Source of the DNA: Mesorhizobium sp. M9A.F.Ca.ET.002.03.1.2 | GTDB lineage: Bacteria > Pseudomonadota > Alphaproteobacteria > Rhizobiales > Rhizobiaceae | NCBI RefSeq assembly: GCF_003952365.1 | Contig: NZ_CP034443.1 | Location: 2,907,001 to 2,971,000, forward strand | DNA: 64,000 bases | Direction: 5' to 3' | Shown here: piece by piece, positions 51,007 to 60,858 of the stretch | Position numbering within the stretch: the first letter of the stretch is position 1 | Layout of the letters: the number at the start of each line of letters is the position of its first letter | Program-made: the position numbers and the translations under genes | The notes under the pieces: generated by a model | What the model saw: only the letters and a program-made list of their open reading frames with translations | Databases searched by the model: none | Told to the model about the DNA's origin: nothing

Positions 51007-51623
51007 TCCAGACCGGCTCGAAGCAAACTGCCAGCCCGGAATGGCGGACATTCACGTCCAATCCCGCAGGCTATGCGGATGCGGCCCGACTTGCGCAATG
51101 CTTTGACGGCACGATCGGCGAGGCTGCCTGCCAGCGCATGCTACAGTCGCAACGCCTGCATGAGCGATTGTCGGAGCTTCTGCTCGACCGTTACGGACTC
51201 AGCGGCGCTGTGTCCAACGAACCGGCCGATGAGGTGGATCGGGCGATCGCTTTGTCATCGGGTGAGGAGTTGGAGGAACTTGCGCTTCGCGCGGGCGCGA
51301 TCTACTGGGCCGGCAGTCTGGCCGCCATCATTGATGGGCGCGAAGCGGCCGCGTTGCAGGCGGCACTCGGCGCGGATCTTTGCACTTTTGCAGTCGCCAA
51401 CCGCGATCTGGCCGGTCCAATGCAGCCGTTGGAGCCCCTGGAAGATATTCATAGTCGTGTCTATGCCGACGGCTTGAGTTGCCTCGGCGCCTGGTGTCAG
51501 GCGATGCCCGGCGATACGAGCATGCGAGTTCGCCTCAAGCTGATGCCGCACGAGCTTGTTGACCAGACAGCCGCGCCATTTGCCGAGACTGGTCCGGCCA
51601 TTGTTCGACGAGCGATGAGTTAG
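51003..51623 (+). CDS. nolU: NolU (SctK-like), sorting-platform protein
   Basis: The product has 206 residues from the ATG at 51003, overlapping the rhcJ stop. The family is defined mainly by position between rhcJ and nolV and by a helical, Leu/Ala-rich sequence (EELALRAGAIYWAGSLAAIID). SctK links the cytoplasmic sorting platform to the SctD ring. Length is normal for rhizobial NolU. Confidence 0.8.
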   Translation: MIQTGSKQTASPEWRTFTSNPAGYADAARLAQCFDGTIGEAACQRMLQSQRLHERLSELLLDRYGLSGAVSNEPADEVDRAIALSSGEELEELALRAGAIYWAGSLAAIIDGREAAALQAALGADLCTFAVANRDLAGPMQPLEPLEDIHSRVYADGLSCLGAWCQAMPGDTSMRVRLKLMPHELVDQTAAPFAETGPAIVRRAMS

Positions 51624-51628
51624 ACGAG

Positions 51629-52249
51629 ATGGTCGAACCGGGCAAAGCGACCACTGGTGTGCCAAGGCGCCCTAACGGCCGCATCCTGCGCGCTGCTGAG
51701 GCACGCGCCTGGCAAGATGGGCACGCCTTTCTCGACGAAGCCAGACGCGATGCGCAGCAGTTGCGTGACGCCGCTCGGCGAGCCTATGCGGTCGAATATG
51801 CGCAGGGCTATGAAGACGGTAAGGCGCAAGGCGACGCGGATGCCACGCGTTTGGTGAGCGAGACCGCGGTCAAGGTAGATCGCTATCTTGGTGGGCTGGA
51901 AGCCGAAATCATCAATCTAGCCCTCGATGTCGTCAGGCGCGTGCTGGGAGAATTCGACGTGAGCATGCTTGTCGCCAAGGCGGCCGGGCAGGCCGTCAAA
52001 GAAATTCGCCGCGCCAAATATCTGAAGGTCCGAGTTCATCCCGCTTCCGTTGACAGGGTTCGCGACGAACTGCATGCGGCCCTGCGCGAGAGTAACCTGG
52101 GCCTGACGGTCGAGATCGACGCGGCTGATACGCTCGCGAGGGGCGCCTGCATCCTCTCGACCGACATTGCCGTCATTGACGCCAGTATCGACGCACAGCT
52201 CAATGCCATTGCCGCTGCGATTTCATCAAAGGCCGAGGCGCCGGCATGA
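51629..52249 (+). CDS. nolV: NolV (SctL), stator of the T3SS ATPase
   Basis: The product has 206 residues: an N-terminal region rich in Arg/Glu/Ala helix ([35 protein letters not shown]), then the FliH/HrpE-type domain ([20 protein letters not shown]) and a C-terminal beta part ([23 protein letters not shown]). It controls the ATPase and joins it to SctQ and SctK. Its stop overlaps the rhcN start (ATGA). Confidence 0.88.
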   Translation: MVEPGKATTGVPRRPNGRILRAAEARAWQDGHAFLDEARRDAQQLRDAARRAYAVEYAQGYEDGKAQGDADATRLVSETAVKVDRYLGGLEAEIINLALDVVRRVLGEFDVSMLVAKAAGQAVKEIRRAKYLKVRVHPASVDRVRDELHAALRESNLGLTVEIDAADTLARGACILSTDIAVIDASIDAQLNAIAAAISSKAEAPA

Positions 52250-53604
52250 CAAGCCCCGCCACCAAGATCGAGAGCCGCCTCGCATCCATCGTTCCGAACC
52301 TGCGTTCCGGCCTGCGCGACGATGCCAGTCGACCCAGGAAAGGGCGTGTACGGCGGGTGACTGGCACCGTCATTCACGCGACGGTGGAGGAGGTGCGGAT
52401 CGGCGAGATATGCGAACTCGTCGATCCCGGGACCGGCAGGGTGACCAAGGCGGAAGTCGTTGGGCTCATGGACGAGATGGCGATCCTTGTTCCGCTTGGC
52501 GATCTGACCGGTCTTTCAAGCCTGACCGAGGTCATTCCGACCGGAAAGGCCCAACTGGTGCCCGTCGGGCCTGGCCTGCTTGGTCGGGTGATCAGCGCGC
52601 TCGGCGAGCCATTGGATGGCAAGCCGCTTTCGCCGGATGGCATTACCGGCAGCTATCCGGTCAACGCCTATCCGCCATCTCCGCTGGAGCGCAGTTTGAT
52701 TACCGAGCCTATCCAACTCGGAATCCGCGCCCTCGATGGGCTTCTCACCTGCGCGCGGGGGCAGCGCGTCGGCATCTTCGGCGAGCCTGGCGTCGGCAAG
52801 TCGAACCTGCTTTCGGATATCGTCAGCGGCACCGACGCAGATGTTGCCGTGGTTGCTCTTGTCGGCGAACGCGGACGTGAAGTGCGCGAATTCATCGAGC
52901 GTCAGCTCGGGCCGGAAGGGCTGGCGCGGGCAATCATCGTCGTCGCGACGTCCGACCGGCCGGCGATAGAGCGCGTCAAGGCCGCCCACGTGGCGACCAG
53001 CATTGCCGAATATTTTCGCGACCAGGGCAAGCATGTACTGCTGGCAATGGACAACATTACGCGGTTTGCCCGTGCTCAGCGCGAGATTGGGCTCGCTTCA
53101 GGCGAGCCGCCGACGCGTCGCGGTTTTCCGTCTTCGCTGTTTGCGGTCCTGCCACGTCTGCTTGAGCGCTCAGGGCCTGGTCGCGACGGTTCCATCACAA
53201 GCCTCTACAGCGTTCTTCTGGAAGGCGACGGCACGCTGGATCCGGTCGCCGAAGAAATCCAGGCTCTTCTCGATGGCCATGTCTTCCTGTCCAATGAACT
53301 TGCGCAGCGCAATCATTTCCCGGCCATCGACGTGCTGCGCAGCCGGAGCCGCCTTATGGACACGGTGGTGCCATCTGAGCATCGGTCGGACGCCGGCCGC
53401 TTACGGGAGCTGCTCGCTCGCTACGCCGACGTCGAATTGCTGCTGCGCGTCGGTGAATACGAAAAGGGCAGCGATGCGGTGGCGGACGAGGCGGTGGCGA
53501 AGATCGACACCATCAACGCCTTCCTGCGACAGCCGTCCGCCACATACGAAACCATCGAGAAGACACGCGAACGCATGCGGGGGATCGTCAATGAAAGATC
53601 GTGA
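52246..53604 (+). CDS. rhcN: RhcN (SctN), T3SS ATPase
   Basis: The product has 452 residues, similar to F1-type beta subunits. The Walker A motif is GEPGVGKSN (about 179-187), the Walker B strand is [19 protein letters not shown], and the family segment [15 protein letters not shown] is intact. It unfolds and releases substrates from chaperones. It overlaps both nolV and sctO (53591-53604), so expression is tightly coupled. Confidence 0.96.
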   Translation: MTSPATKIESRLASIVPNLRSGLRDDASRPRKGRVRRVTGTVIHATVEEVRIGEICELVDPGTGRVTKAEVVGLMDEMAILVPLGDLTGLSSLTEVIPTGKAQLVPVGPGLLGRVISALGEPLDGKPLSPDGITGSYPVNAYPPSPLERSLITEPIQLGIRALDGLLTCARGQRVGIFGEPGVGKSNLLSDIVSGTDADVAVVALVGERGREVREFIERQLGPEGLARAIIVVATSDRPAIERVKAAHVATSIAEYFRDQGKHVLLAMDNITRFARAQREIGLASGEPPTRRGFPSSLFAVLPRLLERSGPGRDGSITSLYSVLLEGDGTLDPVAEEIQALLDGHVFLSNELAQRNHFPAIDVLRSRSRLMDTVVPSEHRSDAGRLRELLARYADVELLLRVGEYEKGSDAVADEAVAKIDTINAFLRQPSATYETIEKTRERMRGIVNERS

Positions 53605-54079
53605 CATAATCGCACGATTGCGCGACCTCAGGCGCCGCGGTGAGAGGCGCGCAAACGAAGCGGTCATAAGGAGATATGCCGCTGCGAACCAGGCCGCCGG
53701 GGAAGTTCAGGAGGCGGCTGCCGCGGTTACGGAACACCTCCAGAGCACAGCCGACGCCGAGGATGCAGCGTTCGGTTCGCTTGTTGGACAACCGGTGAAG
53801 GCCGCCAGCCTTTATAGGATTCAGGGACAGTTCGAGATCGCCGCCAGGCAAACCGAGCAGCTTCGGGAAAACGAGAAGATGGCTGGCGTCACCGAGCAAC
53901 GACGGAAAGCGGAGTTATCGGCAGCCCGCAACGATCATCGCGCGAGCATGAAGGCCGTGACGAAGCTGAACGGGCTGTTGGAGCATCTGACCAAGCGCAC
54001 TGCGCGTCGTCGCCTCGCGCTTGCCGAGCTTTCCGAGGAAGACGAGCGCAGCGCACTGCGCTTGCCTGTAGAACGATAG
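53591..54079 (+). CDS. sctO: SctO (YscO/RhcZ-type) stalk protein
   Basis: The product has 162 residues and starts at the ATG at 53591 inside the end of rhcN. It is almost entirely charged coiled coil ([40 protein letters not shown] onward), as expected of the central stalk that fits in the ATPase ring. Identification rests on position between rhcN and rhcQ and on coiled-coil form. Confidence 0.8.
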   Translation: MKDRDIIARLRDLRRRGERRANEAVIRRYAAANQAAGEVQEAAAAVTEHLQSTADAEDAAFGSLVGQPVKAASLYRIQGQFEIAARQTEQLRENEKMAGVTEQRRKAELSAARNDHRASMKAVTKLNGLLEHLTKRTARRRLALAELSEEDERSALRLPVER

Positions 54080-54110
54080 TCCAATCAGTGATCGTGAATA
54101 TGGAAATGTG

Positions 54111-55217
54111 ATGCCTCAGGCCTTGGCGTCGGCAAAAAAGAAAGCGCGCATAGGACCGGTGAGACGCGCGGCCACACGCTCGAGCGTTGGCGAGCCGCTG
54201 ACATTGGAATCTATTACGGCTGCGGAGGTTGAGGCATTGAACGCCTTTTACCGCCGCCGTGCTCCTGCGCAGATCACGATAGCGGGGAAAACCATGGCGG
54301 TAGCGGCGGTCTGGCCGGTACCGAACCCTGTGGACCAGCCGCTGTGCACGATTGCGTTCACCGTCGGAGACACGGCGGGCAAATTGCATCTGCCCCTTTC
54401 TGTTGCCGAACGGGGTCTTGCCAGGGCCGACGAGCTAGTCGACATAAAACGACTGGCACCCGCTCACGCCGCACTGCTGCTGGAGTCCGTATTCGAAGAA
54501 GATCTCGAATGGATCGAGAGCAAGCTGGGCGAGAACATCGCGATCACGTCCATCGAACGAAGAGACACCGTTTTGGATGAAACCGCGTTGGCTTTCGTCC
54601 TGACCGGCAAGGACGAAACGATAGACTGCACGTTGAACACGAATAACGCCGGCTTGGTCCTGCGGATCGGCCGCTTTCTCGACGAAATCGGGAAAGCGAA
54701 GCTACCGATCCCGGGCGAATTCCCGCTACCGGTCTGCCTTTGGCGTAACGCGCTTACGATCAGCCTCGGCGAGCTTCAAAGCCTGCATCATGACGATGTG
54801 GTGCTTTTCGATGACGCGGAGGAAGAAGGTGTGGTGGCGCTCGTCATTGCCGAGCGCCTTTATGCCCCGGCCGCCCTGACTGCCGGCGGGCCGCAATTGC
54901 TTGCCGCCCCGACTGCAATCGCTGGATCGAAATGGGAGTGGACCATGAATCAGAACACGCCGCCGCATGCCGACCAGACATTGGAAGAGTCAACTCTGGA
55001 CGAGTTGCCGGTTGCGCTTGCCTTCGAGCTCGGCCGCACGGCAATGCCTCTGCGCGAGGTAAGGCAGCTTGCACCCGGCGCTATCGTTCCGCTCGCCCAT
55101 GTGACGGAGGAAACGGTCGACATCATCGCCAATGGCAAACGCATCGGCCGTGGCGAGATTGTGCGGATTGGGGAGAGCCTGGGCGTGCGGATCGCCCGCA
55201 TGTTCGACAATGCTTGA
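54111..55217 (+). CDS. rhcQ: RhcQ (SctQ), cytoplasmic-ring protein
   Basis: The product has 368 residues from the ATG at 54111; a GTG one codon earlier is in frame. The C-terminal SpoA domain is clear: DELPVALAFELGRTAMPLREVRQLAPGAIVPL, ending GRGEIVRIGESLGVRIARMF. An in-frame ATG at 54945 with GGAG 6 bases upstream could give a separate C-terminal SctQ fragment of about 90 residues. The stop overlaps the start of rhcR by 8 bp. Confidence 0.9.
   Translation: MPQALASAKKKARIGPVRRAATRSSVGEPLTLESITAAEVEALNAFYRRRAPAQITIAGKTMAVAAVWPVPNPVDQPLCTIAFTVGDTAGKLHLPLSVAERGLARADELVDIKRLAPAHAALLLESVFEEDLEWIESKLGENIAITSIERRDTVLDETALAFVLTGKDETIDCTLNTNNAGLVLRIGRFLDEIGKAKLPIPGEFPLPVCLWRNALTISLGELQSLHHDDVVLFDDAEEEGVVALVIAERLYAPAALTAGGPQLLAAPTAIAGSKWEWTMNQNTPPHADQTLEESTLDELPVALAFELGRTAMPLREVRQLAPGAIVPLAHVTEETVDIIANGKRIGRGEIVRIGESLGVRIARMFDNA
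54935..54947 (+). promoter_or_regulatory. Internal ribosome site and start codon within rhcQ
   Basis: GGAG at 54935-54938 precedes an in-frame ATG at 54945. Translation here would give MNQNTPPHADQ followed by the complete SpoA domain. Internal initiation that makes a short SctQ-C is established for YscQ and some other SctQ proteins. The site is visible, its use here is inferred. Confidence 0.55.
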
Positions 55218-55863
55218 CAATTCGCCCAACCTCCTTGGGATTCTGATCGCCGTCGGCTTCGTCGGTTTGCTGCCGCTGGCAGTCGTCACGATGACCGGAT
55301 TCCTGAAAATCTCGGTCGTGCTGTTCCTCATCCGTAACGCGCTCGGCGTCCAGCAGATGCCGCCCAATTTGGTACTCTACGGCATAGCACTCGTGCTCAC
55401 GGTCTATGTCACGACGCCGTTGCTGAGCGATATGTCGGGCCGGCTTCAGGAAGGGCAGGTTCAGTTCCAGACGACGGACGACCTCGCCAGGGCGGCGCAA
55501 CTGGTCAGGGAACCATTGCAGCAGCACCTTATCAAATTCACGCAGCCGGACGAGCGGCAGTTCTTTCTTGACGGAACGAACCGCCTGTGGCCGGAACAGG
55601 CACGCCAGAATCTGAAAGACGACGATCTTTCGATACTTGTTCCTGCCTTTGTCGCATCCGAGCTCACTCGCGCGTTTGAAATCGGCTTTCTGCTTTATCT
55701 TCCCTTCCTCATCATCGACATCGTTGTCGCGAACATCCTGATGACGCTCGGCATGATCATGGTCTCGCCGGTCCTCATTTCGATCCCGCTGAAACTGTTC
55801 CTTTTCGTCGCCATAGATGGCTGGTCGCGGCTGATGCACGGCCTAATCCTGAGTTACGGCTGA
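55210..55863 (+). CDS. rhcR: RhcR (SctR), export-apparatus membrane protein
   Basis: The product has 217 residues from the ATG at 55210. The sequence LLPLAVVTMTGFLKISVVLFLIRNALGVQQMPPNLVLYGIALVLT and LVPAFVASELTRAFEIGFLLYLPFLIIDIVVANIL is diagnostic for SctR/FliP. It forms the core of the export gate with RhcS and RhcT. The longer frame upstream lies within rhcQ. Confidence 0.96.
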   Translation: MLDNSPNLLGILIAVGFVGLLPLAVVTMTGFLKISVVLFLIRNALGVQQMPPNLVLYGIALVLTVYVTTPLLSDMSGRLQEGQVQFQTTDDLARAAQLVREPLQQHLIKFTQPDERQFFLDGTNRLWPEQARQNLKDDDLSILVPAFVASELTRAFEIGFLLYLPFLIIDIVVANILMTLGMIMVSPVLISIPLKLFLFVAIDGWSRLMHGLILSYG

Positions 55864-55881
55864 CGCCGCTGGGAGGTTTGC

Positions 55882-56151
55882 ATGAGCAATGACTTCATCC
55901 TAGCGAAGGTCCAAAGCGCGCTTCTGACGGTGCTGTTCGCGTCCAGCCCAGCGATCATCGCGGCGCTGGCCGTCGGCATCCTCGTCGGCCTTGCCCAGGC
56001 GCTGACGCAAATTCAGGACCAGTCCCTGCCGCAGACGATTAAGCTCGTCGTCATCCTGCTGGTCATCATGGTCTTCGGCCCGCTGCTTGGCCAGCAGATC
56101 GCGGAGCAGGCCTCAACGACGCTGGACGAATTCCCCGTCGTGACGCGTTGA
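55882..56151 (+). CDS. rhcS: RhcS (SctS), export-apparatus membrane protein
   Basis: The product has 89 residues with two membrane helices. VGILVGLAQALTQIQDQSLPQTIKLVVILLVI is the SctS/FliQ signature. It starts 18 bp after rhcR behind GGGAGG. Length is standard. Confidence 0.95.
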   Translation: MSNDFILAKVQSALLTVLFASSPAIIAALAVGILVGLAQALTQIQDQSLPQTIKLVVILLVIMVFGPLLGQQIAEQASTTLDEFPVVTR

Positions 56152-56160
56152 GGCACGCAG

Positions 56161-56976
56161 ATGCCGGTCGAACCATTCTTCGCGTCGGTCAAAGAGCTTC
56201 AGTTCTATCTTTTGGCGGGGGCTTTCGCGCTCGCACGCATGACCGGATTCATGTTCCTGATGCCGCTCTTTTCGCGTGTGCCGCTGTCCGGCCTTCTGCG
56301 CAACGGCGTTGCTCTGGCGTTGGCGGTTCCGGTCTTTCCGATGATCGTGAACAAACTGACAAACACTGACCTCGCGACGACGATGATCGTCGTGTACATG
56401 CTCAAGGAGGTCGTGGTCGGGGTAACGCTCGGGCTGGCGATGGGCATACCGTTCTGGGCGGCCGAGGCTGCGGGCGATATCCTGGACCTACAGCGCGGCT
56501 CCACGATGGGGACGCTGATCGATCCGATGATGACCCATGAGACGAGTGCCACCGGCACCTTGCTCGCCGTCATCATGGTCACGATCTACCTGGCTGCAGG
56601 CGGCCTCGAACTTTCTTTGACCAGCCTTTACGACAGCTATGGCCTTTGGCCGATTGACCAACTTCTGCCCGTGTTCAGCAAGGATGCAGCCGGAATCTTC
56701 CTCGATCTGCTGAACCGCATTCTGATGATGGCATTGACCCTCGTTTTCCCGCTCATTATCAGCATGCTCTTGTCCGACATTGTGCTGGCGTTCTTGGCGC
56801 GCGCCTCACCGCACCTGAATGTTTTTGCGCTTTCGCTGATCGTGAAGACGCTGGTGTTTAGCCTCGTCTTTGTACTCTATTCAGCTTTCCTGCTCTTCTA
56901 CATGAACCGGGACCTTGGCTTCCTGCACGAGGCAGGCCGACAGATAGAAGCGATCGGCTGCCGAAGCTGTCAATGA
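56161..56976 (+). CDS. rhcT: RhcT (SctT), export-apparatus membrane protein
   Basis: The product has 271 residues with about six to eight membrane helices. ARMTGFMFLMPLFSRVPLSGLLRNGVALALAVPVFP and FWAAEAAGDILDLQRGSTMGTLIDP match SctT/FliR. It ends the plus-strand block. The usual next gene, rhcU, is absent here and lies at 26202-27242 instead. Confidence 0.95.
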   Translation: MPVEPFFASVKELQFYLLAGAFALARMTGFMFLMPLFSRVPLSGLLRNGVALALAVPVFPMIVNKLTNTDLATTMIVVYMLKEVVVGVTLGLAMGIPFWAAEAAGDILDLQRGSTMGTLIDPMMTHETSATGTLLAVIMVTIYLAAGGLELSLTSLYDSYGLWPIDQLLPVFSKDAAGIFLDLLNRILMMALTLVFPLIISMLLSDIVLAFLARASPHLNVFALSLIVKTLVFSLVFVLYSAFLLFYMNRDLGFLHEAGRQIEAIGCRSCQ

Positions 56977-57138
56977 GAAGGGGAAGATTAGCGGATCGTA
57001 ATAGAAGCTAACGTTGGTCGGCCAATAAATACAATTTATCGTTGAGGGAAGATTCTGACAATTTGACAAGCGGCCGAACTGCCAACGATCTTACGCCCTC
57101 CCGACTTGTCTCTGAAACGCGCATATCCCTCGGAAGCC

Positions 57139-57966
57139 ATGGCTCGCCAGACCACTTCACCGATCTACGAGGACTTGCGACTGGTCGATGCGGATAGGCT
57201 GCGCAGACTTGTCAGAATGGGCGCCTATGAGGGGCATACAGGAGGGCTTGCGCGCGGCAAACTCCAGGCTAATGTTGTGATTGTGCCCCGCAGCTTTGCC
57301 GTCGATTTCCACCAGTTTTGCATCCGTAACCCGAAACCCTGTCCGTTGGTGGGCGTGAGTCGCGCCGGTAGTCCATTGATCCCAGCGCTGGGCGATATCG
57401 ACATCCGCACCGATGCCCCCCAGTACAACATTTATCACTTCGGGGAGCTGACCCGTCAGAAAACGGACGTTATCGACCTTTGGCGGGATGATTTTGCCGC
57501 TTTCGCGCTTGGCAGTTCGCTTACCGTCGAGGCTGCACTTGCCGAAAAGGGCGTGAAACTCCGCCGCATCGGCTGCGGCAAAGCCTCACCCAAGTTCCGA
57601 ACTAGGATCGAGACTTGTCGTGTCGGACCGTTTGGTGGCGAAATGGTCGTCTCGATGCGCCCGATCAGACATTGCGACGTCGACAAGGTTCGCGCCCTCA
57701 CCGCACGCTTCCCGCATGCTCACGGCTCTCCTATCCATGTCGGAGATCCCACGGTCATCGGAATAGCCGACTTGATGGGTCCCGACTGGGGCGATGCGGT
57801 CAAAATCATGGACGGGGAGGTCCCTGTATTCTGGGCCAGCAGCATAACTGCACAGGATGCACTTGCTCGTGCCGAACTCGCGACCTCGATCACGGTATCG
57901 CCGGGGCATATGCTGATCACTGATGTGGATGCACGAGCCGATGCCGGCGCTTTCAAGGTTTACTAG
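57139..57966 (+). CDS. DUF1445 hydro-lyase / D-glutamate cyclase family protein
   Basis: The product has 275 residues from the ATG at 57139; a TTG at 57106 is in frame. Family marks are HTGGLARGKLQANVVIVPRSFAVDF, FCIRNPKPCPLVGVS, the GPFGGEMVVSMRPI strand and the C-terminal SPGHMLITDVD. Members include mitochondrial D-glutamate cyclase; bacterial ones are annotated putative hydro-lyase (YcsI). It is not part of the T3SS operon: 162 bp without a gene lie before it. Confidence 0.88.
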   Translation: MARQTTSPIYEDLRLVDADRLRRLVRMGAYEGHTGGLARGKLQANVVIVPRSFAVDFHQFCIRNPKPCPLVGVSRAGSPLIPALGDIDIRTDAPQYNIYHFGELTRQKTDVIDLWRDDFAAFALGSSLTVEAALAEKGVKLRRIGCGKASPKFRTRIETCRVGPFGGEMVVSMRPIRHCDVDKVRALTARFPHAHGSPIHVGDPTVIGIADLMGPDWGDAVKIMDGEVPVFWASSITAQDALARAELATSITVSPGHMLITDVDARADAGAFKVY

Positions 57967-57967
57967 C

Positions 57968-57987
57968 AGTCCGTCGGGCTTCGGACT
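57968..57987. terminator. Candidate bidirectional terminator hairpin
   Basis: AGTCCG (57968-57973) pairs with CGGACT (57982-57987) around an 8-base loop, just after the hydro-lyase stop and before the convergent ABC operon end. A weak T-containing tail follows. The stem is short, so confidence is modest. Confidence 0.4.
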
Positions 57988-58075
57988 TACTTCATGACGA
58001 AGTGAGATGGCTGTCTGGAATGCGACCGTTCCAGGACACCTCGCAAGCGGCAAACTCCGGCCTGCGGGCGCGGGC

Positions 58076-58933
58076 TCAGACCGTGCGGGTATCAAAAGGC
58101 GAGACGCTGTGATCAGCAACCTTCTCATCGGTTTCGGCATTGTCGGGTGAAAGCACCGCGCTTTTCAGAAGTTTCGAATAGGGGTGCTGCGGATTGTCCA
58201 GCACTGTCCGGGCATCGCCGCCCTCCACCACGCGGCCCTTCTGCATGATGATGATGCGGTCGCTGATGTGGTAGGCGGTGGCGAGGTCGTGGGTGATGTA
58301 GACGATCGACACGCCGAGTTCGTCGCGAAGCGCCTTGAACAGTTCGACGATGGACATCCTGAGCGACGCGTCGACCATCGAGACGGGCTCGTCGGCGACG
58401 AGCAGCGCGGGACCGGAGATCAGCGCGCGGGCGATCGCGGTGCGCTGCAGTTGGCCGCCGGACAGCTCATGGGGAAAGCGCCCGCGCACCTCCGCCAATG
58501 ACAGGCCGACCTTGCGCAGCGCCTCGTCGCACACGCGGTCCACCTCCGTCCTGCCGACCCGAGCCAGCCGGCGGGCGGTGGCGTAGAGGTAACGATCGAC
58601 GCGCTTCAGGGGATTGAAAGCCTCGTACGGGTTCTGGAAGATCGGCTGCACTTGGCGCATGAAATCGAGCCGCGCGCGCCGGCCGCGGATTGTCGCCAGC
58701 GCCTTGTCGCGGAAGCGGATCGTGCCTGCGCTCGCCGGAACCATGTTGAGAATCATGCGGGCGAGCGTCGTCTTGCCGCTGCCCGACTCGCCGATGATTG
58801 CGAAGATTTCAGGCCGCGACGCATCGAGCGCGAAACTCACCTCGTCGACCGCATTGAAGGTTTTGCGCGCTAGCAGCCCCCCCGACGCGTAGCTCTTCGT
58901 CACCCCTTCAAGGCTCAGCAGATCGCTCGTCAT
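58076..58933 (-). CDS. Peptide/opine ABC transporter ATPase (DppF-like)
   Basis: The product has 285 residues from the ATG at 58933 (MTSDLLSLEGVTKSY); the frame upstream overlaps the previous gene. Walker A is GESGSGKTT, the signature is LSGGQLQRTAIARAL, Walker B is LLVADEP. It is an oligopeptide-class ATPase of the DppF/OppF type. The ATG overlaps the stop of the DppD-like gene (ATGA). It is the last gene of the operon. Confidence 0.92.
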   Translation of the reverse strand: MTSDLLSLEGVTKSYASGGLLARKTFNAVDEVSFALDASRPEIFAIIGESGSGKTTLARMILNMVPASAGTIRFRDKALATIRGRRARLDFMRQVQPIFQNPYEAFNPLKRVDRYLYATARRLARVGRTEVDRVCDEALRKVGLSLAEVRGRFPHELSGGQLQRTAIARALISGPALLVADEPVSMVDASLRMSIVELFKALRDELGVSIVYITHDLATAYHISDRIIIMQKGRVVEGGDARTVLDNPQHPYSKLLKSAVLSPDNAETDEKVADHSVSPFDTRTV

Positions 58934-59994
58934 TGAACGAGCCCGGTCCGTTGTTTCGCGGCTGCCGCGAACACCCGGTCCGGCCCGACGGCGGGACTTA
59001 CTGCGTGGCAAGCGACGCGATGGCGAGGATCGATGCTGACCAGTTCGGGATGCGTCTCGCGGCAGATGTCCATGGCGAGCGGACAGCGCGGATGAAACCG
59101 GCAGCCGCTCGGCGGCTCGGCCAGACTGGGCGGCGCGCCGGTGAGCGCCCGCTTGGCCGAGAGGTCGCCGATCCGCGGCAAGCTGGCGATGAGATGCTGC
59201 GTATAAGGGTGCTTCGGGTTCCTGAAGATCTCCGCCGTGGGCGCCTCCTCCACCAGACGCCCGGCATACATGATGCCGAGGCGGTCGGAGATGTTGGCGT
59301 GAACGGCCATGTCGTGGGTGACGAAGATCATCGACGAGCCGATCTCCCGCTGCGCCTCGCGGATCAGTTCGAGGACGCTTTTCTGCACGACCACGTCGAG
59401 CGCCGTCGTCGGTTCGTCTGCGATGATGAAATCGGGCCGGCAGACGGTGGCAAGCGCAATCGCGATGCGCTGGCGCATGCCGCCCGACAACTCGTGGGGA
59501 TAGGCATCGAGCACGCCCGGCGTGAGCTGGAGACGCTCCAGATGCGCGATGATGGCCGCGAAGAATCGCTGCTTCTTCAGGTCCATGTGGGGGAGCGCGA
59601 AGTCGATGAAGGACTCACGCACGCGCCGGACCGGATTGAGCACATTCATCGAGCCTTGCGGAATATAGGAGAGATAGCGCCAGCGGATCGCCGATAATGC
59701 CGCGCGGTCGAGCCTGTAGATGTCGCGGTCGAGGAAGCTGTAGCGGATGGAGCCGCCGACGACGGTGAGCGGCGGCCGGATGGCCGCGGCGATGGTCTTG
59801 ATGAAGGTGGTCTTGCCGGAACTCGATTCGCCGGCGAGGCCGTAGATCTCGTTCCTGCCGACCTGCAGCGAAATGTCGTCGACGGCGCGCACTTCGCGCT
59901 GCGTGCCGAAATACTTCATGACGTAGTAGGCGCGAAGATTCTTGACGTCGAGCATGACGTCCGCCGACCCGTTCGCGCGCGGCCGCGCGTTCAC
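58930..59994 (-). CDS. Peptide/opine ABC transporter ATPase (DppD-like)
   Basis: The product has 354 residues from a GTG at 59994 that overlaps the permease stop (GTGA); an ATG at 59955 (MLDVKNLRAYY) is the alternative. Walker A reads GESSSGKTT, with Ser in place of the usual Gly at the third conserved position, which is tolerated in this class. The signature is LSGGMRQRIAIALA. The C-terminal oligopeptide-transporter extension with CRFHPRCPLAMDIC is present. Confidence 0.92.
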   Translation of the reverse strand: MNARPRANGSADVMLDVKNLRAYYVMKYFGTQREVRAVDDISLQVGRNEIYGLAGESSSGKTTFIKTIAAAIRPPLTVVGGSIRYSFLDRDIYRLDRAALSAIRWRYLSYIPQGSMNVLNPVRRVRESFIDFALPHMDLKKQRFFAAIIAHLERLQLTPGVLDAYPHELSGGMRQRIAIALATVCRPDFIIADEPTTALDVVVQKSVLELIREAQREIGSSMIFVTHDMAVHANISDRLGIMYAGRLVEEAPTAEIFRNPKHPYTQHLIASLPRIGDLSAKRALTGAPPSLAEPPSGCRFHPRCPLAMDICRETHPELVSIDPRHRVACHAVSPAVGPDRVFAAAAKQRTGLVQ

Positions 59995-60854
59995 GCCTGG
60001 CCTCCCATGCGGGTCAGGCGGCTTCTCGGATCGATATATTCGTTCATCGAAACCGAAAGCAGGTAGAGCCCCAGAAAGGTCATGATGACCAGGACGACGG
60101 GGAAAAGGATCCACCACCAGACGCCGGCGACCATCGCGGTGTGCTGGTTGGCCCAGTAGATCATCGTGCCGATCGTCGGCGTCTCGATATTGGTAAAGCC
60201 GATCACCGACAGCGTCACTTCCAGTCCGATCGACCAGTTCATGTTGTTGAGTGTGGTGGAGAAGACGATGGGAAGAACATAGGGCAGATGCTCCTCCACG
60301 AGGATCTGTCGGGTGCTCATGCCGGAAAAGACGCTCATCGCGGTAAACTCACGCGTCCTGAGGCTGAGCGCCACCGAGCGAATAAGCCGCGCGTCATAGG
60401 GCCAGCCGAGCGACGCCATCGCGACGGCCAGCATCGGCCACGACATGTTGTCGCGCATCATGAAGAAGAACAGCACCAGGATCGGAAACAGCGGGATCAC
60501 GACGAAGGTGTCGTTGATCGTCATCAGGATGCGATCGGTAATGCCGCCGGCATAACCGGCAACCAGCCCGATCAGCAGCGACAGGATACGGCTCATCAGG
60601 GCGACGGAAAGGCCGAACAGCAGCGAGTTGCGGATGGCGATCGTAAGCTGCCAGAACACGTCCTGCCCGCGCGAATTGGTGCCGAAGGGATAGGCCCATG
60701 ACGGCGGCACGTCCGGCGCGACGACGTAGCTGTCCATCGGCGGATAGGGCGAGAAGAACGAGGCGGCCGCGAAACCGAAAACGATCAGGATCAGGATCGC
60801 GCCGAGCGCGAATTCGAGATTGTAGCGGAAGAGGTCGCGGACTGTCTTCAGCAT
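59991..60854 (-). CDS. Peptide/opine ABC transporter permease (DppC-like)
   Basis: The product has 287 residues with an N-terminal membrane helix, a periplasmic loop containing YPFGTNSRGQDVFWQL (the typical DppC GTDxxGRD-type motif) and five more helices. The cytoplasmic EAA-like loop is around EFTAMSVFSGMSTRQILVEEHLPYVLP. It overlaps the DppD-like gene and starts 4 bp after the DppB-like gene. Confidence 0.92.
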   Translation of the reverse strand: MLKTVRDLFRYNLEFALGAILILIVFGFAAASFFSPYPPMDSYVVAPDVPPSWAYPFGTNSRGQDVFWQLTIAIRNSLLFGLSVALMSRILSLLIGLVAGYAGGITDRILMTINDTFVVIPLFPILVLFFFMMRDNMSWPMLAVAMASLGWPYDARLIRSVALSLRTREFTAMSVFSGMSTRQILVEEHLPYVLPIVFSTTLNNMNWSIGLEVTLSVIGFTNIETPTIGTMIYWANQHTAMVAGVWWWILFPVVLVIMTFLGLYLLSVSMNEYIDPRSRLTRMGGQA

Positions 60855-60858
60855 CAGG

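Noticed and set aside
26202..56976. tts boxes or a nod box controlling the T3SS
   Set aside because: I looked upstream of sctD, the 61-aa gene, rhcC1 and the giant gene and saw no convincing match.
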